A stretch of DNA of 64,000 nucleotides from Zonotrichia leucophrys gambelii. Lineage: Eukaryota; Chordata; Aves; Passeriformes; Passerellidae. Each line of letters starts with the position of its first letter. Within the stretch, counting starts at the first letter, position 1. The notes below the pieces were generated by a model. It worked only from the letters and a program-made list of their open reading frames with translations. It was not told where the DNA came from and searched no databases. The stretch spans positions 64,511,075 to 64,575,074 of the forward strand of contig NC_088172.1 in assembly GCF_028769735.1 (NCBI RefSeq). Direction: 5' to 3'. The position numbers and the translations under genes were made by a program. Positions 13,027 through 25,700 of this stretch are shown here, piece by piece.

Positions 13027-15160
13027 TATAATGAGCATCCTTGCACTACTTTGAGACTTTTTGCCCCCCTTTAATTAAGGAGAGGCTTTAATGTTACAAG
13101 CAGGTGGGGAACCAAATCTGAGTAAGCCAGTTTGCAGTAAAGGAAATAATCCTGCACAGGCTGAGCTGCAGTTGACAAACATTAGCCTTTTAAAAATTAT
13201 CCTATATCTTCCTTAATTACTTTGCCTTGGTTGTAGTAACAGAAAAAGTGCAAGACGCTTCTTCAACAAGGAGAAATCTTCATTTTCCCCAACCCTATCC
13301 ACTTCCAGTCAATAAAAGGAGAAGATGAGGGGGAAGAGTCATCTGTAGATATAGACTACACTTTGGTGGCTTTTGCTTGTTGGCTTCAAGAGCCAAAATT
13401 CAGACATTTTGTACATACAAATATATATAAATATTTTTGCTTACTTATGGAATGTTTGTGCATGATAAGAACAACAGTTCCAAATGATGAGGGATGTTTA
13501 AGGCTAAGAAAATTAAATTCATTGCAAAGCTATAATTTTATTTTTATTTTTCTCCTTTACAAAGGAGACCAAAGCATCTTCCCTGTAATAGTCAGCCACT
13601 GTGTAATCCCCCGTCAACACCAATTCTAGGGAAAACTACTCAGGACCCAGTCCCTGAGGCAAAAAGCTAGGATCTCATTATTTGAGCTCAAGTAATCCAC
13701 ATAATTAACTGCATACATTGGTGAAAAATTAAATATTTCAAGGCCTCAGGCCTACAGCCATCCAAAAAAAGAAAAGGCATTTTCTGTATGGGATGGCCTA
13801 GATCCAGGTCTTTAAGCATACACAGTTATGTAACAATTGGCCAAGGGCTCCAGATTTATCCCAGGGGCTTACAGCGTAGCTGGAGAGTGGTCTGCCTACT
13901 CCTCAGAAATGCCAAGTGGCTCCAAGGTGGTCTTGGAAACCATCCCATGTCTGCTGGGGGCATGGGTATCCTGCACATAGCCCAGCATGGCATGGGAGTG
14001 TAAGGAAGCCAGACTCTTCATTTAAGCCATCCCATCAGTAAAGTTCCAGCCATACTTTTCCTTACTGCCCCAGTTTCAACTACCATATAAATTTATGGGA
14101 TATAATGAGCTAGTAGCTACACTTCCTGATCCCATATAGGCTGGCATTGTCTAAAGCAGGGAGCAATAAGAACACTCTGTGAAATTTCCTGGAAAAAAAA
14201 GAAAAATATAGGTTTATATTGCTGAACATTTATTTTTCATGCTTCTGGCTAGCTGCTGTCTCCCTTTGAATACTTACAAGACTGACAAGAACCAGCTATC
14301 AAATACACTCAGTCTGAAGAGGGCTGGGCTCAGTTCTCTGCAGGGTCAAGAAATTCTGAACTCATCCTTGGGTTCCTGTGCAGCTTGGCATTGTCAAGGG
14401 CTAGAGTGGTACAAACCCACCTCCTTCTTTTGTGGTTAGGAGGCCTCAGTGCACAGTTTTGTCCTTTCTCCCATGTTTCCAGGTGGAGACCTTGTGGACT
14501 GAGCAGTGAAAAGGATGCTCAGGAATCTCGCTGCTGTTCATTGTGCAGCTGGCAGGCAGAGCAGGATGTGTGGGACAGGCTCCAGGCTGTCCAGAACCAC
14601 CATGGAGTCAGCCATGGCTATCCCCTTCTCTCCCTGCAACCAGGTGAGATCTGCCTCTGGGTCTATGCCAAACAGTAAGACTTTGGTAGAAACAGAAAGG
14701 TGTCAGTGCAAGGATACTCCGTGGGCTAGTCATTCATTTACTAACCCCTGCTGGATTCTTCCTCTCTTATTATTTATATGCTATGCATTTGCATGTCATA
14801 GAATGATGAAATATGAGGAATTTGCAAATTTATGTTGGTTACCCTCTACTGCCTCTGGTCAGATAGACACATGTAAACTGCTAAGATTTACACTGATGAA
14901 TCAATCATTCACTCCATTCCTCTTGAATCAACTTGAGTCATTCTTTGGGAGTAAAACTTTCAGGCTTGAGTCCTCTAGTCAACGTGGTTTTCTGCCCTGT
15001 AAGTTAATGCAATTCTGTTTGTGCCTATTACTGCTAACCTTCAGAATACAGAGGTTTTTGATGATTGAGTTGTGGACTGAAATCAATAAAGTGTAGAGGG
15101 CAGGGTAGTAGTTCGCCTCAGTATTGATTCCCTCGTTTCAATCATACCTCTCTCTCAGCA

Positions 15161-15166
15161 TTTATT
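15161..15166 (-). terminator. Candidate polyadenylation signal for PGBD5
   Basis: TTTATT on the plus strand reads AATAAA in the PGBD5 sense. It is the first canonical hexamer after the stop codon. The DNA just downstream in the transcript is GA-rich rather than clearly GU-rich, so use is uncertain. Confidence 0.3.
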
Positions 15167-15723
15167 TCTGAAACTCCAGTGGCTTTCAGATTCCATGAGC
15201 ACCAACATGGCCTTGACCATCAGCTCACGATGATGCTTGTCTTGTACAGTGTCACTAGGAACACAAGAACTCTTTGGGCTTGCTCTGTTTTAGCAAGGTT
15301 TAAGGTTGGTTGCAACTGAACTTCTTTCCTTTTCTAAGACACAATGCTACGTTATTTTGCTAAACATGTAATCTGCTTAATTACAACTACTGTGCCAAGC
15401 CCTGAACTCTACCTAAAGGAATTCCTACAGAACACCCCACAGTGATAATGGGAAAAACTTGGCTATTAGTGACTTTTTTTCCTGCCAACTGGGCACCAAA
15501 CAAAATTCTAAAGTGGACCAAAAAGGTCTTGACAGTTACCAAAGAAAAAGCAAGAAATTATTGTTCTTAAAACTTTAACAGTCCATTACATTAGCTTTTT
15601 AAGCAACATTTAAGATACAGTTGAAATCAAGAAAAAATCTAGTTGGTATATTTTGATTTCTCACCTGTACACTGACCGTGGCAGTTAAGATGTGAGGCAG
15701 TATTACTTACTGGTTTACTCACT

Positions 15724-15750
15724 GTTAATTACAGTAATTAACAGTAATTA
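15724..15750. repeat. Short inverted repeat with a 10-bp direct repeat
   Basis: GTTAATTAC and GTAATTAAC form perfect 9-bp arms around a single base (15724-15742). The decamer ACAGTAATTA is present twice in tandem (15731-15750). In RNA it could fold as an 8-bp stem with a 3-nt loop inside the presumed PGBD5 3' UTR. As DNA it holds several TAATTA homeodomain-type cores. Function is unknown. Confidence 0.7.
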
Positions 15751-16509
15751 ATACTTACAGTATTAATCACTGTTTGTGTAAAAAAATGTTTCATCATGGT
15801 GAAAAAAGAAAATCACTGTAATGTATTTGTCATTTTAAATTCACTAATGTACTTGGTTTCTCCTACTTTTCCTGCGTTCTAACTGGGATCAAATTGTAGT
15901 ATGTTACATTAATAAAAATGAAAGGGAAAAAAAAAAAACCACAGAAAGAAGAAATCACGACTGCTCCTCAGTTCCTGGCTGCCTGCCTGTGAAGGTGGTG
16001 TTTGTGCAGAGCCTGCTGCAGTGTCCCTGCTCCGCCTGTCCCAGCAGAGGACAGCAGCCGCGCTCAGCCACAGCCCACGGGGCAGCCGCACGGGCTTGTC
16101 CCGGGATTCAGCAACGCCCAGGAAGGTGCAGAGTTTCCTGTAAGGCCCATCTAGGACTGCTGAGCTGTGCCAGCTTCTGACAAGCTCTTGGCCCAAGAGG
16201 AACTTTACAAGATGACCCTGTTCAACAAATAGCATTGAGATGACGGCTAATTTAAGTCTGTTTTCGGTGTACAGATTCCCACAGGGCATTCACATATTCA
16301 ATTTTGTGTCGGCTTTTCCAGTGGCACTTTCTGCATGAGATGTTTACATCCAGCTGATACTAGGAACAAAGTTTGCACCTCTCTAGTGGCATCACTTGGC
16401 ATTTTTGTATGACAGCACTGGTGGTGTCACAAGTTCCTTGCTTTGCCGCTCCAGGTGTGGTATCTTCCGCTTTCCCTCCAGCCCCTGCCTACGCCACCAA
16501 AGCAAAGCA

Positions 16510-16705
16510 TCAATGGGTGGGTGAGGTGTCCTCCAAGCCCAGAAGCTCCTTTACAAGTCTTTCACCGAACTGTGCACGGCTGTACCTTGTCACATGGTAG
16601 GCCTCTGACATTTTGTAGAGGATGTAGGCATTATTTATAGCGATGCTGATGGCAAACCAGAACACTTGTTGCCAGGTCTTGTTTGGTTTGTGAGAAATGA
16701 AATAC
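16510..16705 (-). CDS. PGBD5: PGBD5 exon 7, terminal coding exon with stop
   Basis: 196 coding nt: the G of the split lysine, 64 codons and TGA at 16510-16512. The acceptor is TTGGCTTTTAG before GTATTTC. The peptide opens [20 protein letters not shown] and ends [17 protein letters not shown]. The segment [19 protein letters not shown] is a hydrophobic helix typical of the end of the piggyBac catalytic fold (buried, not clearly a membrane span). There is no cysteine in this exon, so the C-terminal cysteine-rich DNA-binding domain of active piggyBac transposases is missing, as is usual for PGBD5. The exon continues as 3' UTR below 16510. Confidence 0.97.
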
Positions 16706-19700
16706 CTAAAAGCCAAGAAAAGAGGGGAAAACATTGTTCAGCCAAACAATTGTGGCTGGGATGCAAGAAATCACCTCAAAGATCCTGCAGTCCCAAAGGA
16801 GAAGCAGACATGGGACTTAACACCCGGTTCAAGTATTATTTAAAGAAATTTTGTACAACGTATTTGACAGACATTAACAGCAAATTTGCACAATTTTGGA
16901 CATTTCTGGTAGTATGTAAAAGAGCAGACCTCCTTGCTCTCAGAAGCAAACTTCAGCAATAATCTCACCTCTGTATCACTCCATGTAAATAAGAGTACTG
17001 ATAAATATTCCTTGAGCTCACCCATGACAAATATCCTTGTGATAGGAGATGTAGGTCTGAATCCCTTGAATTTGTAACTAAAAAAAAGCGTCAGTCACAT
17101 TACATTACAGTTTTGGGAAGCTTGCTGATGCTTCTCCTCAGGTTTATTGTGAGCAAAGGATGATTGCTGCTGCTGCTGTCAACAGTAGGTGGGAGGATGT
17201 GGGGGTAGAGCGAGAGCGTACACTGCTGGTAGGTGGACCACAAGGCAGAACTAGAAAGGACTGACATCTTTATATTTAGGTTCTGACTAATTCTAGGAAT
17301 GCCAGAATATTCTCTCTTCAGTCATAAGATTTCCCATTCTCCCATTTTCCTACTTGCATTTTTTTAGTAACCATTTAAATCTACTACCCCAGCTTTTTTC
17401 CACATTGATTTCCTCAGACCAGATCCCAACATCATCCTCCAGCAACCATCTCCTCTCCTCTTTAATATATTCTACTGAATTCTTGCTGCCTTGCCCAGAG
17501 CTGGCTTGGAAAATCTGTGCTTTTTCTCTTTTCTCAATTTCTAGTTCTTGAAATCTTCTGTACCTCATTGCTATTCCCACAGCCAAGCTTCACTAATTCT
17601 ATTCTTACTCCCTGCTGTTCCTCCCTGCTACATTAAAAGCTAACACTGAGGACACCAACTGGAATTCAGGAGCCAAAAGTTCTACATTCTGTCTCTCTTT
17701 GTGTAGATCAGCTTTACATGCAGAACTGAATGTCTTTTTCCTTCTGGCTCCAGGTGATGCAAATATCACCAGGACAGATTATAAACTAAACAGCAGCTAC
17801 TGCTAGATGTGGAGAGCTGAGCTAGCCTGAGAGACGTGTGGGGCTGGTAGACCCTTGTTGAATTCTCTATCAGTCTGCTGGCTCATCCTCCCATCTCTTC
17901 TTTGCATCATTTATAAGATGCAAAGGACCTGTGTCTCAAAATTTCTTTTTTTTTGTCTGATGGATGGGTAGACAGAGCCAAACCAAGACCAGCAATGTAG
18001 TTCCTGCTTTGTGCAGAGCCAGTATCTGATCTTTGATATAAACAGAAGTTCTGTCAGAGAATCAGTGAAAGCAGCACTGGGCCCTCACATGCAGCTCAAC
18101 ATGAACAACTCAAACCTTGCAGCAACAGAGAAGGTGTGAAAGAGGTACACACAAACATGCACATCTTACTTACTTGCTGTATTTATCATCATATTTGCAG
18201 ATATAGCTAAGGTGAGCAGCAAAGGCTTCAACTGCCAGTGGACATGGAATTTCTCCGCTTTTTCTCTTAATTATAACTCCTGCATTGATTAGAAACATAA
18301 CAGTTTTAAATTGACATCATAATTCTAGCTACTGAAAAATATGTTTTCTATCTGGCTTATAAAATAAACATTATTGACAGTTTTCCCCCTAAAGCTGGAA
18401 AATTATCTGTAACAGAGATGCTAATTTGATTTCTTGTCCCACAGGTAGTACATTGAACAAGTGGAAGTGGAAGAAGAGGGATCATTTTTCAGTTGGAAAT
18501 GAAAAGGTGTTAGACACAAACATCTTTAGCATATATTCAAAGGAACTCACACATTCCTGTAGTCCCACAGCAGCCCCCTATAGACAGTATTAGTCTCCTT
18601 TCCTGGGTCACAAGAAGTTGTGGTCACCTCTAGAGCAGTAACTTGCTGTTACATGCTTTGAATTCTGGAGGTCCCAAATTAGTCCCTTGAAATTAAATCC
18701 TTTGCTTATCTCCACCCATGGGGGCCAACAGGGGACCTTCTCTTCACTGGGTGCCAATTGACACAGAGAAGAAAATTCAGTAAGAAGGAGCCAACTGGCT
18801 GAACTCAGGGAAGAGAGAAGTGAGGCTGGCGGGTGATTGTGGTCTCATCCCAGCTGTGGGGAGCCAGAGCTCAGAAGTACCCATGGGTTGCTCACTGGAG
18901 CTGAGCACACATTTCTCTGCCTGCAAGTGCTGCTTCCTGTCCTGCCTGCACAGCTGGCTTGGTAATTCAGCTCATCATAGGGGATGGCCATCCTGCCTAC
19001 TCCAGAAATCTGTGGAAAGTCAACAGGCATCACCCTGCAGCCTTCTACCAACCACTTTTTGCACAGGCAGGTGCTAGAGCAGGTTACTCCAGAAATCGAG
19101 TCTATCTTTGACCTGGCCTTATCCAATCCTCCTGCAATATTTGTGAGTCCAATGTCTTCCTAGGAAACTCCCCTAACTCTTTTCTGGTGTATTGCTCCTG
19201 GAGAAAGCTCCCTGTAGGAAGGAAGGGTGGGTAAAACAAACTTGGAGCATAGGAGTCTGTTCCCTAACTTTTGATGTTATGCCCCCACAGGTTTCAGTCG
19301 TGGGCTCTCCAGGGTATGGAGCACCACTTACTCCATGGCTATGGCACACTGCTCAGTGAGGCTCCCTTCTTTCAGGTACAGCTCTTATTTTGTCCAGGTC
19401 TAGAGAAGCACAGGCTTGGTTGCATTCTTTCTCAGCATCATTTCAGGACAGGTACAATCCTTGGCTTTCTCATTTCTCAATCTTTCCAGACAATTTCTTC
19501 ACCTTCCTTCTGCCAACTCTTTTCCAATCAGCCCTTAAATGCTACTCACGTTTTGATTACAGACTTCACCATTTCATTCCTCCAGCTGGAAGTCTCATTC
19601 CATCCATTATCTCTGTCAAGCCCCCTGTGCTGTCCTAGCTGGCAGACTCTATTTTGGAGCTAGTATGCGACATACTAAATGTCATGTTACAGCTGAGCCA

Positions 19701-22700
19701 TGCAGAAATTTATTTGGGGTGTTTAAAGTCTGATTTTTCAAGAGTCCAAAATTATATTACCTCTGAATTGCTCAATACACTCTCCTTTCACCTCTGCCTC
19801 CTCAAGCTGGGTGTAAATGTAGCCCAAGGAGTGGGGGGGAAAAACCAATCAAACAAAAAAATTTTTTCATTACATTCATGTAAGTATTATAGTGTGGTTT
19901 TGATTTTTTTAATGAGTCCTACACATATCTGGCCAGCATGAGGTAAAAAGAACTGATACACCACCAGCCTGCTGCATTAGTGCTGCAAAATCACTTGCCA
20001 TCTCATCAGGGCAAGTCAGGGAAGGGTAAGTATGTTCCCAGTACAAGTGTTTAAAAAAAAATATCACCTTCTTTCTCCTCTTGCTCTCTCCTCTTTCTTC
20101 CCCTTCTCTTCCTTTGGAGAATTTGTATTTCCTTTGCAATTTGCTTTGTATTCATAATCTTTAAAGGAATGCATTGCAGTGGCAGAACCATATACTCCCT
20201 ATCACTTTCTATTATATTCCCCATAACATTCCCCTGTTTTAAGAATATAAATAGCTGAATAGGCATACTATTTTTAGCCTTTCCTAGGCTTGTTTCACAG
20301 CCATAGCCCACCTTCCCAGGGAAGACAACTGCCAGAGCTGGGTCATTCCTAGCTGCAGGTCTCTGTGGCACGTGGTCCCGAGCTGACTCATCGGCACATC
20401 CGATGGATGAGCCATTTCCCCTCCTGGTCCTCCCCCAGCACTGCTGTGTTCCCATCCCTGGCAGCATTCCAGGGAACACACCACCTGCACTGCAGCCACA
20501 GCCTGCCTTTGCTTCCATGCTGGAAAGGGTGCTGACTGCCAGCCTCCATCCTGTCACCATAGAAAGGCATCACCTTTTGGGTTTGGTGTTCTTTTTTGTT
20601 TTTAATTTAAAATTTTAAGCTGTATCCTTGTGAAGAAAAGCTTGAGAAATACTACCTCAAATGAAACAAGCCAAAAAACAAAGGTTTACATATGTTTGTT
20701 TCCTGAAAACACGGATCCTAAGCCTATCTAGAATCATGCATTTTTGAAAATGGGAGTCCCACTAATACCAGCACTTGCACCCATCTTGTCAAACCCTGAG
20801 ATTTCATAACAGTATAGAAGAAGGGGCATTGCATGATCCAAGTGCTATCTGGATTTTTATCTTTGATTTCTTACAGCTCTTTATCAGAATTGCCAACATT
20901 CAGCATTGTACAAGGTCTCATGATTGAGGTCTTCCCAATGGGGTCCTCCAGCCCCATCCCCAATCTCACCATACTTGGACACAACCTCCTAGTCTCACAA
21001 AGGAGACATGGAAAAGGTAAATTGAAACTCTAAGCTTATCCATTCTGAAACATGCTTTTTAACACCATACTTCTTTCCCCAGATTTTCCAATTCTGGGCC
21101 AATCTCACAAGCTGATTTTTTCAGGAAACTGGACTGTCACCAGTCACCTGTCAATCCAGCTTCTCCTGGAGTAAGAACCACACAGAGAGTCAACTGCTTC
21201 ATATAATTGTGATTGCTCCACAACATCTCCCATCTTCTCACAAGTCACTTTTGAGATGCTAACATGCCATCTACAGCTCTTTATTCCTTGCACATGTAGC
21301 CCAAGCTCTGTTTTCTATGCTTAGTTATTGACTGTTTAGCTTTTAAGTAGAGCTAGTTGGTGAAGAGCAGCTGTGGAAGTTCTTCTCAGAAAGAAGCTAC
21401 TTAAAAAGATCTTGGGTTCAACAGTTTTTTGCTGAAAATGTAATTCTGGGCATCCTACTGGGCAGCAAGTGAGGTCGCTGCCTGCTCCATCCTGCTACAT
21501 ATGGAAGGTAGAAAAGATTGCAATTATCTCTAGAACACAATAATGGAGATGCTGAGGAAGTGGGCATCAGATCTAGAGTGAAAAACCAAAATGCAGCCTT
21601 GTCCCACAGGTGGGGAGATTTCAAGCAGGACACAGATGACCTGCTTTAGAATATGTTAACTCTTTAATCTCTGGGGGTCCCTATCTCTTTTGAATTCTCA
21701 CGTCTTCTGTAATACAAGCCCAAGGAAAAATTAAATTTTAAGAGCAATTAAAAATCTGACTGGATTTTGTTCTAGGAAGAAACTACATACTTGATAGCAG
21801 AGTAAGCAGGATATGTTTGCAAGACCAAAGGAATTAGAGCCATCCTTGAGTATCTGAGATGATATATTATGACATGCTGGTTTAAAACATCCATTATAAA
21901 TAACCTGCTTCATCTAAGAATAGTATTCATAGATCTGCTCTGACAAGTGTACTGCCCTCCTGGTGCCTCTGGTTTGGGTGGGATTTGCACTCCAAGTACA
22001 GGCAAGATTTACCTTCTTGACTTTTTTTTAAATTGCAATAAATAGTTAATTATTAGCCATGTCCACCTCTTTCCTAAGTGTTCTGTTCACCATCTCTTGC
22101 CTACTGTTTGTAAGGTTTTCTCTTCATGGCCTCCTCCAGCCCACGCACATTTATACTCAGCCAAGTGCAAATGCACTGTGCATCACCAGACAATCCCACT
22201 GGCACCAGTCTCTGTTCAACTGCCCCACGTGGCTTTTAACCCTGCTTAACTACCTCCTCTCCCATGTAACATGGGCTGAGCATATTTGTGCTACAGGCTG
22301 CCTCAAGCAACACAGATTTCTCCTCCTCCTCCTCTATATATGCATACTGGTAGTCCAGCTTCTCTTTGAGTTGGTTTAAACTCTCTTTGCTGCACTGACT
22401 TTAGTGATGCCAAATCAGAGGCAAGCAATCTGGTCTCTTGCCTTCCCACCGAGCTTCCATCTGTTCCCATGTCCCTGCTAGAGACTCTTTGCCCAGCATC
22501 ACACTTTAAAAAGCCAGGCTCTGTTTTCTGCTCTGATTCACAGTGAACTATGTCAACTGTCCCAGACAGAATTTGGTGAGCAATGAGTTGGGAAAGCCTT
22601 GTCCATCACACACAAAGGTTGTAATCATAAATACCTCAAACATCACCAACAATCCCATTTATGCCAAAAAAGACCCAAGGTCAATCACAAGCACAACAGC

Positions 22701-25700
22701 TCACACCTCCATGTCCTGCTTTTAAAGGATATTGCCAGCACAGTCTGATTTTGCTCCTCTTTTTAACAGGGCAATTAACACTGATGTTTACAAACAGAGT
22801 ATTTTCCTAATATTTATGAATTATAATCAAATGCTCCATGCTAGTCTATAAAAAACAAGGAGTAGTTTGTAGCAGTAAGTCTTGTCCAGTTAGTGCTGCC
22901 GAATGATCTAAATCCAGCAAAAACCACCAGGAAAACAGCAGAAATCTTGATGGTGAAAGCCACTCATGGGGAGCTACATTACTCCAGAGACTGGCTTGAG
23001 CAGGGTGTTCAAGTGTCATACTTCTTTCTCATAAATATTTCCAGCATTTGTGCTCAGACATCAGTCCATCTGAATCACCAAGTCCTCACTCTGCTGAGAT
23101 GCCCAGCACAATTCCTCAGGATCAGCTCATTGCTTTGCTTAGGCAAAGAGCCTTCTGGCAAAGCACTGAACAACACACTAAGTCAGCTTTTTCAGCTTAC
23201 CATATAGTAATTCCAGGCCTTAGCTTTGCTTCTGCAAATACATGTGAGAGTTGCTTGGGATTCAGAAAATTAGTGCAGAAGATGCCTTTGAATTGGTGGC
23301 TTTGTATTTAAATGTTTATGTTATACTCTTTTGTCTCTGGCAGTTATTCATAAATTTGAATTATAAAAATTCTAAGAAAGTGAAAAAACATTCTCATTGA
23401 AAAACTCATTTCAGTAAGTTTCAGTCATTGCATTTTACCGAAGTTTTCAAATGTTCTTAAAACCATCTTATACTTTCAAAAAGGAAAATATTTCAGTAGT
23501 AAGAAGCTCTCTGTAATTATTCAAACTATCCAAATTATCTGTTTCGGTTTCTTTTCATCAACTGCCAAAATCAGTTTAACATACAGCAGGAAACCTTAAT
23601 CATATCTACTTCTGCCAAAAAAGATACTTGTTTGTGATTAAGTTTTTACTAGATAAGAAAAATTAATTGTAGGATCTGCTTGGAGTTCAAAGTACATCAT
23701 GACATTTATTAATTTTTCTCTTGTAGCAATCCTACAAGATGCTTTGCAAATGGAACTAATATTGTCTTATGCAGTAATCATCTTCCTTTCTCTGACCATC
23801 AGCAAAGATATAATCTTAAAACCTGAAAGGAAAGTGCCTCTACCAGCTCAGGCAAGGATGCTGCATTAGCAGTAGGCTTTTTAACCTTTGTATGGGAAAG
23901 AAAGAACAGCTGTATGAAGATACAAAAGGGAAGCAATCACTACAGCTACTGTTTATCTAGGATGTATGATCAGTTACAATCAAGCTCTTTGTTCAGGGTT
24001 ATTATCAATCTCAGTGACTTCCTTTGGCTTGTGACATAAAGCATATGCACTTTTGAGATGAGAAGAGGAATATTGCTTACCTTGTTGAACTGGGGAATAG
24101 GCGTTGGTCAGAAAACGAAAGTGCCCTTTATTGTACCAGCAAATCAATGACATGTTTCCCTTCATTCTTATTCTGTACTGTCCTCTGGACTGTGGAGTTG
24201 CAGAATTGTTCAGCATGGATGGAGGTAGGCCTGTGCAGTCACTCTTCCTGGTGCTCAGCAACCCACAGCAGTAAATCTCTGCATGTGAACAAACACATTC
24301 CCTATTAGTAAAGCCATTGCATGGACTTAGAGAGCAAAACCAGCAGAGCAAGCCTGAAAGATCTCTTAAAGAACTTCCCCTACAACCTTCTAGTCCAACA
24401 TATATGTCAGCCAATTGGTTTTCTTCTGTAATACCAAAGATTTGTGTCCTACAGACAAGTGCAGAAAGCCTGATCTCCTATGATGCTTTTAGTCACAATA
24501 ATCTACTGCTTCACTGTGCTGCCACGATCTTGATTTTTAGCTCGATACTCCTCGCACCTGCATCATCTGCTTTGCTAAGGAAATCCTGCTTAAGCAGCTG
24601 GAAACCACAGAAACCAATGGTTGATTTAAAAAAATGCATATGCCAGAAGGATGGAGAAGATGGAAATTTCAGTGAAAACTGATTTTAGGGCACTAAAGCA
24701 AGAGCTGATCTTGTCCTGCAAAGACACCAGAGGCTCTTGTAGGAGACACAGTCTGTTGTCTCAGCTTCCTGGCTTTTTCATATGTGAGAGGCAATGAATA
24801 AAATCTAACACAACAAAATGCATCTCAATGCAGCCAGGCGGGCACAAACAAGGTTTGAAAACAACATTAATAACAATGCTTGAATTTTTCATTAGGCTGT
24901 GAAATAGTAACAGCCTGTTTCTGTTAGTCCAAGAGAAGCAGATCTTCTTCATCAAATTGCTCCCTGACTCAAAGAAATCTTGGATGGAAATTTCCATGGT
25001 CTCCTCAGCTTTGTGTTAACCCATTTGAGTAGAAAAAAGCAGTGGGCATGGAAGCAGGTGACATCTGTGCACATCTTGTGGTGGTTTAAAGCTCATCTGT
25101 CAGCTAAGTCTGCTTGATCAAATTTTTCATCCTGCTGAATTTTGCATTATATCCTTACAGTGAAAATACAAAGTCAGAATGCCATGTCTGGCTTCCCCTA
25201 AATATGTTACCTCTGTTCTTATGTTTCCATAAACATGTTACCTCTGCTCCTGGATTTCCATTTATGTGGCTCTTCTGCCTCTGTCTTTCTGGGAGCACCT
25301 AAGCTCTTGAGTGCAGGTGCAGCCTTTGTCCTCACCTATAGTGATTGGCATGCTGAACATGCCCTCAACAGCTCACAGACACTACAGGAATACTAATAAA
25401 TTAATTGCATCTACTCATGCATTGGTCCAGTTGCTGAGGGCAGATCTACAAAGAGCTACAGCTCTTCCATCAGAAATTTAAGGCACTCATAAGAAAAGGT
25501 CAACTAACACAGCAATGGGAAAACTTCATTCTCAAGGGAGAAACCTGCACTCCATCAGTTATTTCTAATGAATTAATCAGTCCCTGGAAATCTGTAAGTT
25601 CCTTCCATAAAAGAAAATGAGAAAAGCCTGATGACAACAGGCTTACAATCATTATAAAGGGAACCGCACCTCCAGTGGAAAGCTGAATTTTTATTTTTCT

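Larger units (their letters stand above)
8534..15160. other. Intergenic DNA, no gene recognised
   Basis: AT-richer than the first 8 kb. It contains the (AC)12 repeat and the splice-flanked block at 10449-11268. Distal PGBD5 3' UTR could extend into its right part, since minus-strand AATAAA hexamers occur at 14229-14234 and near 13535-13545. A 196-codon plus-strand frame at 14506-15096 has no recognisable motif. Confidence 0.5.
15161..16509 (-). other. PGBD5: Probable proximal 3' UTR of PGBD5
   Basis: Sequence after the PGBD5 stop. No coding signal for any known family is seen on either strand. The first canonical polyadenylation hexamer on the minus strand after the stop is AATAAA at 15161-15166, which would give a 3' UTR of about 1.35 kb. 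Further hexamers occur at 14229-14234 and near 13535-13545, so longer forms are possible. The stretch 16013-16150 is clearly more GC-rich than its surroundings. A plus-strand AATAAA followed by a 12-A run sits at about 15910-15930. The extent is inferred. Confidence 0.45.

Noticed and set aside
14506..15096. 196-codon plus-strand open frame
   Set aside because: Antisense to or just beyond the PGBD5 3' UTR, no recognisable domain and no plus-strand promoter or splice support.
1..16000. GALNT2 3' exons expected to face PGBD5 by mammalian gene order
   Set aside because: None of the plus-strand frames resembles the GALNT2 lectin domain; the gene, if present, lies outside the window.
20051..20560. 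169-codon minus-strand frame with a polypurine-like stretch before a TG
   Set aside because: Considered as the edge of another LTR element, but no matching LTR end, polyadenylation tail or second copy is visible. The charged C-terminal part is just the translated purine-rich tract.
24350..24425. CR1-like phrase near CCTTCTAGTCCAACA
   Set aside because: Only about 15 bases match and the order of CR1 landmarks is not continued.
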